DNA of 49,232 nucleotides, taken from NCBI GenBank assembly GCA_017459425.1, contig JAFUCZ010000036.1, forward strand, positions 1 to 49,232. Direction: 5' to 3'. Made by a program: the position numbers and the translations under genes. The notes under the pieces are model-generated. The model was not told the DNA's origin. It saw nothing but the letters and a program-made list of their open reading frames with translations, and searched no databases. Every line of letters starts with the position of its first letter. Within the stretch, counting starts at the first letter, position 1. Source of the stretch: Bacilli bacterium. GTDB taxonomy: Bacteria > Bacillota_I > Bacilli_A > RF39 > UBA660. Shown in pieces: positions 44,285 to 49,232 of this stretch.

Positions 44285-45334
44285 ATGGCAGTGGCTGATC
44301 ATAAGTGTCCTAGTTGTGGGGCACCCTTAAAATTTAATCCGAAAAATCAAAAATTTGATTGTAGTTATTGTAAATCAAGTTTTAAAATTGAGGATTTAGA
44401 AAAAAATGAAAAAAAATATGAAAATGTAAAAGCAGAAGAAGCAAAAGAAAATTATACTTTAGATTTATATAAATGTCCTGATTGTGGAGCAGAAATTGTA
44501 GCTGATGAAAATACTTCTGCAACATTTTGTGTTTACTGTAAGAATACTGCAATACTTAAAAATAAATTAGTAGGTAAGTTTGAGCCAGATTATATAATAC
44601 CATTTCAAAATACTATGGAAGATGCTACAAATGCTTTTAAAAACATTTGTAAAAAAAGACCGCTTTCACCTAAATTTTTTAGTAATCCTGAAAATATAGC
44701 AGAGATGAAAGGAGTTTATATACCATTTTGGTTATTTGAATGTGATTCAAGTGGTTCTATTACTGCTAATGCTACTCATGTACATAGTTGGACTCAAGGT
44801 AATAAACATTACACAAAAACTGATACTTTTTTATGTACGAGGGGCGGCAATTTAAAGTTTGAAAATGTTCCTGTGGATGGGTCAAAGCATTTTGATAATG
44901 CAATAATGAATTCGATTGAACCATTTGATTATAAAAAAATGGTAAAATTTAAACATTCATATTTATCTGGATTTTTGGCTGAAAAATATGATTTAAATAG
45001 TGATGAAACTTTTGATGATGTAAAAAATAGGGCAGAGCAAACTACAGAAAATTCGCTTAAAAATAGTATTAAAGGGTATAGTTCAGTTCTTGTTACGGAT
45101 AAAGATATAAATGTGTCTAAAACAGATGTGAAATATGCATTACTTCCAGTTTGGATGTTAAATGTTAAATATAAGGATAAAATATATCCATTTGCTATGA
45201 ATGGAACAACTGGCAAGCTTATTGGTAATATTCCTGTTGATAAGAAAAAAGCTGTTATTGTTGGTATTTGTATATTTGTGTCTTGTTTTGCTTTATTTAT
45301 AGTTGCTCAAATCATAGCAGGAGGTAAATTTTAA
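44285..45334 (+). CDS. Zinc-ribbon membrane protein (YdjG-like)
   Basis: 349 residues. Two N-terminal zinc ribbons (CPSCGAPL....CSYC near 8-32; CPDCGAEI....CVYC near 56-80) are followed by a soluble domain with KFEPDYIIPFQ and EMKGVYIPFWLFECD, and one C-terminal membrane helix (about 322-343) before a short Lys end. B. subtilis YdjG has the same parts and anchors the PspA complex. SD AAGGAGG. Its stop overlaps the start of the TPM gene (TAATG), so the two are coupled. Confidence 0.82.
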   Translation: MAVADHKCPSCGAPLKFNPKNQKFDCSYCKSSFKIEDLEKNEKKYENVKAEEAKENYTLDLYKCPDCGAEIVADENTSATFCVYCKNTAILKNKLVGKFEPDYIIPFQNTMEDATNAFKNICKKRPLSPKFFSNPENIAEMKGVYIPFWLFECDSSGSITANATHVHSWTQGNKHYTKTDTFLCTRGGNLKFENVPVDGSKHFDNAIMNSIEPFDYKKMVKFKHSYLSGFLAEKYDLNSDETFDDVKNRAEQTTENSLKNSIKGYSSVLVTDKDINVSKTDVKYALLPVWMLNVKYKDKIYPFAMNGTTGKLIGNIPVDKKKAVIVGICIFVSCFALFIVAQIIAGGKF

Positions 45335-46230
45335 TGAAAAAGTATATTTTAAGTTTTTTATTGTTATTGTTACCTTTTAGCGTAAGTGCTTCAACTAATA
45401 CTTTTGAACGTACACTTGATGATTTAAGAGTTAATGACTATATTAATGTTACAGATAATAATAGAAATATAATCTTAAATACGCCAAGTGTTGATGAAAG
45501 TGAAAAAATATATGATTTTGCTGATTTATTTACTGATGATGAAGAGGAAGAATTATATAATGAAGTAATCGATTATATTGAAAAATATAATATGGATTTT
45601 GCAATTGTCACAATAAATGATAATAATAAAGGCAGTGCAATGAAATATTCTGATGATTTTTATGACTATAATAATTTTGGTATAAATAAAACAAATGATG
45701 GAATTTTATTTTTAATTGATATGGATACTAGAAATTACTATGTAAGTACAACTGGCGAGGCAATTAGAGTATATAATGATTCAAGAATTGATAGTATTTT
45801 AGATTATGCTGAATACAATATGAGAAATGGCAATTACTTTGGCGCTGCAAAAAATGTAATTTTTAAAGCAACTGTTTTTGCTTCAGATGGAATCCCAAGT
45901 GGGAATAAGAACTCATATATCAATGAACATGGTGATATTGTTTATGTTAAAAAAATTAATATTTCAGCATCTTTAATTGCTAGTAGTATAATAACATTAA
46001 TTGTTATGTTAATTTTAATTAAGAGAAATAAAATGATAAAAAAAGCAATCACAGCTGATCAATATATCAGTAAAGCTTTAAATTTAACTGAAAAATCAGA
46101 TAATTTTATTAGTACACATACTAGTGTTACTACTATAAATACTTCTAGTGGAAGCCACGGTGGTGGAGGTAGTTCAACACATATAGGCAGCAGTGGAATT
46201 AGTCACGGTGGTGGCGGTAGAGGATTTTAA
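45334..46230 (+). CDS. TPM-domain membrane protein (YdjH-like)
   Basis: 298 residues. A signal peptide (MKKYILSFLLLLLPFSVSA) precedes a TPM domain (YDFADLFTDDEEEELYNEV...., GILFLIDMDTRNYYVSTTGEAIRVY) outside the membrane. One membrane helix follows near 210-230, then a cytoplasmic tail ending in a Gly/Ser/His-rich stretch (SGISHGGGGRGF). This Gly-rich end is usual in TPM proteins. The SD AGGAGG is within the end of the YdjG-like gene and the start overlaps its stop by one base. Last gene of the operon; a strong terminator follows. Confidence 0.85.
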   Translation: MKKYILSFLLLLLPFSVSASTNTFERTLDDLRVNDYINVTDNNRNIILNTPSVDESEKIYDFADLFTDDEEEELYNEVIDYIEKYNMDFAIVTINDNNKGSAMKYSDDFYDYNNFGINKTNDGILFLIDMDTRNYYVSTTGEAIRVYNDSRIDSILDYAEYNMRNGNYFGAAKNVIFKATVFASDGIPSGNKNSYINEHGDIVYVKKINISASLIASSIITLIVMLILIKRNKMIKKAITADQYISKALNLTEKSDNFISTHTSVTTINTSSGSHGGGGSSTHIGSSGISHGGGGRGF

Positions 46231-46256
46231 GCATGAATTATTTCATGCTTTTTTTG
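46226..46256 (+). terminator. Terminator of the YdjI/G/H-like operon
   Basis: AAGCATGAA / TTCATGCTT stem with a 4-base loop and seven T, starting at the stop codon. Confidence 0.88.
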
Positions 46257-46257
46257 A

Positions 46258-46285
46258 TAAAAAAAAGAAGCTTTTTAGCTTCTAT
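46258..46285 (-). terminator. Terminator of rpsD
   Basis: On the minus strand AGAAGC / GCTTCT with an A-rich 6-base loop and a following T-run; it starts at the rpsD stop codon. Confidence 0.8.
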
Positions 46286-46884
46286 CTGTTGTAGTATTCA
46301 ACTATTAATGATTCATTAATATCAGCATTTAATTCGCTTCTTTCTGGATATCTTACATAAGTTCCAGCCATTTTGTTTTCATCGTAAGTTACAAATTCTA
46401 CACGATTATGAAGTGAATCAAGTGAAGATTTAATTATAGTCATATCTTTAGCATTATCCTTAACTGAAATAACATCTCCAGGTTTACATCTGTATGAAGG
46501 GATATCAACTTTTTTACCATTTACTAAAATGTGACCATGGTTAACAAGTTGTCTAGCACCTTTTCTAGTAGTTGAAAAACCAATTCTATAAACTAAGTTA
46601 TCTAATCTACTTTCAAGTAATTTTAAGAAATCTTCACCATGAACTCCCTTAAGTTTACCTGCATCATCAAATATTCTTCTGAATTGTTTTTCGTTTACAC
46701 CATACATAAATCTAACTTTTTGTTTTTCTTGTAATTGAACTCCATAGTTAGATAATTTTTTACCACGTGAATGTCCGTGTTGACCTGGTATATAAGGTTT
46801 TTTTGCTAATTCTTTACCGTTTTCTAAAACAGAAAATGATAATCTTCTTGATTTTTTGTAATCTGGGCCAGTATATCTTGCCAT
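46282..46884 (-). CDS. rpsD: 30S ribosomal protein S4
   Basis: 200 residues, full length. S4 starts 30S assembly on 16S r[56 protein letters not shown] and an S4 RNA-binding domain ([34 protein letters not shown]) are in order. There is no N-terminal CxxC, so it is the zinc-free form. SD AAGGAGG. It is transcribed alone from a strong promoter with a leader of about 155 bases, as in Bacillales, where S4 represses its own translation. Confidence 0.97.
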   Translation of the reverse strand: MARYTGPDYKKSRRLSFSVLENGKELAKKPYIPGQHGHSRGKKLSNYGVQLQEKQKVRFMYGVNEKQFRRIFDDAGKLKGVHGEDFLKLLESRLDNLVYRIGFSTTRKGARQLVNHGHILVNGKKVDIPSYRCKPGDVISVKDNAKDMTIIKSSLDSLHNRVEFVTYDENKMAGTYVRYPERSELNADINESLIVEYYNR

Positions 46885-47041
46885 ATTTTTCCTCCTTCAA
46901 TTTTGATTGACTCGAGGTTATTTGCCAAACAATAGGGTGTTTACTTAAATATCTTCGCTTACGCAGCTTTTAGTTACACAATAACCCTTGATAGGTAATA
47001 AACACGTTAATGAATTCAAATAACGCTGCAAATTCAATGCA
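46885..47041 (-). promoter_or_regulatory. rpsD 5' leader, candidate S4 autoregulatory RNA
   Basis: About 155 bases between the promoter and rpsD are much richer in G and C than the other gaps here. On the minus strand AACTGCATTGAATTTGCAG (around 47042-47024) can form a hairpin, and AGGGTTATTG (around 46997-46988) pairs in part with CAAATAACCT further down. This suits a pseudoknotted leader like the Firmicute S4 leader, but I identify it from position and pairing only. With the ezrA promoter region this accounts for the 333-base stretch 46885-47217, which has no gene. Confidence 0.6.
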
Positions 47042-47047
47042 GTTAAT

Positions 47048-47076
47048 ATTATATTAGGTTTTTAATATTTAGTCAA
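47048..47076 (-). promoter_or_regulatory. Strong sigma-A promoter of rpsD
   Basis: On the minus strand TTGACT (47076-47071) and TATAAT (47053-47048) with an exact 17-base spacer, about 165 bases before the rpsD start. Confidence 0.88.
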
Positions 47077-47217
47077 TACTTTAATATAGTAAATTATATT
47101 TTTTATATAGATATTTATTATATTAAATATGGTTTTTTGAAATAAAGTTAATTATTTTTAAAAAATGTTATAAAAAATGTCATATTTTGTGGTAAAATTA
47201 TAATAGGCGGTGATTAT

Positions 47218-48936
47218 ATGGAAAGTATTACATTAATTTTTATTACACTTTTTATAGTTGCATCCGTACTTATTGTAGGAATACTTTATTTAATACAAAA
47301 TGTAAAGAATAAGAAATATAAAAAACGTTTAGAAGAATTAGAAATTGAAAAGAATAAAATATATAGTGCTCCAATTGCTTCTGAACTTGCAAAAATAGAA
47401 ACATTTTTAAATAATGAAAAATTGAATAATTTGTATGGTGACTGGAAAAATAGATTTGAAAATATTAAAAAACATCAAATTCCAAAAATAACTGATATGA
47501 TATTGGAAGCTGATTATTCATTATCACAACTTGATTATAAATCTACTGTTTATAAACTTGCAAAACTAGAAATGGAACTATATAGAGTTAAAACAAATAG
47601 CGAATTGCTTCTTAATCAGATCAAGGAAGTTACAACTAGTGAAGAAAGAAATAGAGCAATTGTTACTAAATTAAAAGCTACATATAGAGAATTGTATCAA
47701 AAATTTACAGATACTAAAAGTGATTATAAAGAAACTTCAAAACCTATAACTTTACAATTTGAAAATATTGCTAAAAGGTTTGAAGATTTTGAACTTATAA
47801 TGGAAAATAATGAATACACTGAAGTTACAAAAATAATAAAAGTAATAGATGAAATGTTAAAACACATGGAAGTTGTAATAGAAGAAATGCCTTCTATAAT
47901 GTTAATGGCTCGTGATTTGCTTCCAAAACGCATTAAAGAAATAGAGGATATTTATAAGAAAATGATGAAAGAAGGATATCCACTAGATTATTTGAATGTT
48001 GATTATAACATAGCTGAAGCAAACAAAAAAATAAATGATATTCTCGATAGAAGTAAAGTATTAAATCTAGAAGATAGTTTATTTGAATTAAAAGTATTGA
48101 TGGAATATTTTGATGCTTTATATGGAGATTTTGAAAAAGAAAAACTTAATAAACAACATTATGAAGAATCCAATAGTTTATTTAAAAACAAACTTGATAA
48201 AACTTCAAAACTTGTTGGTGATATGGTTAGTAAAGTAGATGAAATTAAAAATGCTTATGATCTATCTGATGATGATTTATCTGTTTTATCTGATGTTAAA
48301 TACGAATTAGATAAACTAGAAAATGATTATAGAATTTTAACAAATCATACAAGTAATCATACATTCGCATATTCTAAATTAATAAAAGAAGTAGAAGGTT
48401 TAGTACTTAGACTTGCAAATATTGAAGAAAAACTTGATTCTTCCTTAGATGAATTAGGTAGTATGAGAGAAGATGAAGTTAGAGCTCGTCAACAACTTGA
48501 TGAAGTTAAATTAATTTTAAAAGAATCTAAACAAAAAATACGCGAATATAACTTACCAGTTATACCAAAAAATTATTTTGTTGAACTTAATGAAGCAAGT
48601 GAGGCAATAAAAGAAATTGTAAAAGAATTAAATAAAAAACCAATTACTATAAGTGTCTTAAATACTCGCGTTGATACAGCTCGTGATTTAGTTTTAAAAT
48701 TGTTTACAACAACTAAAGAAATGATGAAAACTGCTATGTTTGCTGAAATGGCAATAGTATATGGTAATAGATATAGAAGTAATGTTGATGAATTAGATAA
48801 GTGTTTAACTTATTCTGAAGTATTATTCTATAAAGGCGAGTATCAAAAATCACTTGAACTTACTATAAATTCACTTAATCGTATTGAACCAGGTATATAT
48901 AATAAATTATTAAAATTATATTCTGATGAAAAGTAA
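47218..48936 (+). CDS. ezrA: Septation ring formation regulator EzrA
   Basis: 572 residues, normal length. One N-terminal membrane helix (about 5-26) is followed by a long helical coiled-coil cytoplasmic part (KKYKKRLEELEIEKNKIYSAPIASELAKIE....) resembling the spectrin-like repeats of EzrA. The conserved LYGDWKNRFENI and SLSQLDYKSTV near the N-terminus and NRYRSNVDELDKCLTYSEVLFYKGEYQKSLEL near the C-terminus (QNR-patch region) match the family. EzrA restrains FtsZ rings. SD GGCGGTGATT; TATAAT at 47199-47204 is the likely -10. Divergent from rpsD. The tail ends in DEK without extra domains. Confidence 0.94.
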   Translation: MESITLIFITLFIVASVLIVGILYLIQNVKNKKYKKRLEELEIEKNKIYSAPIASELAKIETFLNNEKLNNLYGDWKNRFENIKKHQIPKITDMILEADYSLSQLDYKSTVYKLAKLEMELYRVKTNSELLLNQIKEVTTSEERNRAIVTKLKATYRELYQKFTDTKSDYKETSKPITLQFENIAKRFEDFELIMENNEYTEVTKIIKVIDEMLKHMEVVIEEMPSIMLMARDLLPKRIKEIEDIYKKMMKEGYPLDYLNVDYNIAEANKKINDILDRSKVLNLEDSLFELKVLMEYFDALYGDFEKEKLNKQHYEESNSLFKNKLDKTSKLVGDMVSKVDEIKNAYDLSDDDLSVLSDVKYELDKLENDYRILTNHTSNHTFAYSKLIKEVEGLVLRLANIEEKLDSSLDELGSMREDEVRARQQLDEVKLILKESKQKIREYNLPVIPKNYFVELNEASEAIKEIVKELNKKPITISVLNTRVDTARDLVLKLFTTTKEMMKTAMFAEMAIVYGNRYRSNVDELDKCLTYSEVLFYKGEYQKSLELTINSLNRIEPGIYNKLLKLYSDEK

Positions 48937-49003
48937 ATTTGTAAAATAAGTGTAAATTTAAAATTTAGTTTAGCCTTATAAAATAAGGGTTAATTAAAAA
49001 ATG

Positions 49004-49036
49004 AAATGAGAAGTTTAATAAATTTCTCATTTTCTA
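49004..49036 (+). terminator. Terminator after ezrA
   Basis: AAATGAGAA / TTCTCATTT perfect stem with an A/T loop and TTTTC after it, about 70 bases past the ezrA stop and directly before the next promoter. A weaker hairpin around CCTTATAAAATAAGG (48974-48988) lies upstream. Confidence 0.75.
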
Positions 49037-49067
49037 TTGACAAGTAGGGGGGGGGTTGTGATATAAT
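49037..49067 (+). promoter_or_regulatory. Promoter with a G9 tract in the spacer (candidate phase-variable switch)
   Basis: Consensus TTGACA at 49037-49042 and TATAAT at 49062-49067 are 19 bases apart. The spacer contains nine consecutive G (49047-49055). Optimal spacing is 17, which would be reached with G7. In DNA this AT-rich such a G run is exceptional. Slippage that alters promoter spacing is a known way to switch surface genes. Confidence 0.75.
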
Positions 49068-49092
49068 GTGTTTGTAAAATAGAGGAGGAATT

Positions 49093-49232
49093 ATGACAGA
49101 AAGAAACAAAAACATCCTACTAGGAGTACTTGTAGTAGGAATAGTATCAATGACAGTAGTCTTTGCAGCACTATCCCAAAACTTAAATATTAATGGGCGT
49201 GCAAAAGTACAAAATTTAGATAGTAGTTGGAA
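49093..49232 (+). CDS. N-terminus of a secreted or surface protein (3' partial)
   Basis: 46 codons are visible before the window ends. MTERNKNILLGVLVVGIVSMTVVFAALSQNLNINGRAKVQNLDSSW has a charged start, one long hydrophobic helix (about 8-27) ending in AALS, a plausible signal-peptidase site, then a beta-type start (LNINGRAKVQNLDSSW). Proteins opening this way in gut Bacilli are secreted TasA/camelysin-like or beta-sandwich surface proteins; only the signal segment can be supported here. SD GAGGAGG. Expression depends on the G9 promoter just upstream. Confidence 0.8.
   Translation, partial: MTERNKNILLGVLVVGIVSMTVVFAALSQNLNINGRAKVQNLDSSW

Noticed and set aside
46885-47041. tRNA genes in the G/C-richer stretch
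   Set aside because: No cloverleaf or TTCRA T-loop could be made out; position before rpsD fits a leader RNA. No tRNA was recognised elsewhere in the window.

Overview
This is an AT-rich window (roughly a quarter G+C by eye) from a low-GC Firmicute of the Bacilli/Mollicutes-related kind. It keeps a cell wall (murC, murD, murE, murL, rodA, ezrA), Gram-positive housekeeping genes (clpC, RNase J, tmcAL/ylbN/rpmF, yqeG/yqeH) and remnants of a sporulation gene set (cse60, a KinB/Spo0B-like kinase). Trp is written TGG throughout and TGA is used as a stop, so the code looks standard. An uncultured gut Bacilli lineage (RF39-like) is my best guess. No rRNA, tRNA, CRISPR array, IS element or prophage was seen.

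Layout. 1-2.5 kb: 3' part of a degenerate kinase-fold gene, then yqeG-yqeH. 2.5-10.6 kb is the accessory envelope region: a lipoprotein and a pilin-like/C39-peptidase fusion on the minus strand, a perfect 25-bp palindrome, a divergent HerA-type ATPase, a Cys-repeat surface protein, prsW and an O-antigen-ligase-like protein. 10.7-24.4 kb: a radical SAM protein, a YfcC-like transporter, a YgjP peptidase, cse60-clpC, two unknown genes, murE-dtd, and uvrA followed by two tandem helicase-associated-domain (HA) proteins. 24.4-34.9 kb: deoD, the M16 pair ymfF/ymfH (ymfF carries an in-frame TGA), murC, a DUF308 protein, a BtaA/DUF3419-like methyltransferase, a divergent sigma-like protein, and murL-murD. 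35-49.2 kb: pyk, tmcAL diverging from ylbN-rpmF, rodA, a membrane-tethered EIIB-like protein, an orphan histidine kinase, RNase J, a YdjI/YdjG/YdjH-like operon, rpsD with its leader, ezrA, and the start of a surface protein whose promoter spacer holds a G9 tract.

The genes are packed closely. Many convergent pairs share one hairpin that contains one or both stop codons. Starts were moved from the longest ORF to a codon with a Shine-Dalgarno (SD) site wherever the sequence decided it.

Observations most worth following: the possibly phase-variable G9 promoter at the right edge, the murL-murD pair implying the L-Glu-then-epimerise route to D-Glu, the tandem HA-repeat proteins with a sigma-region-4-like tail, the pilin-like/C39 fusion divergent from a HerA ATPase across a palindrome, a sigma-like protein with a long unknown C-terminus, and an EIIB-like domain lacking its phosphorylatable Cys.
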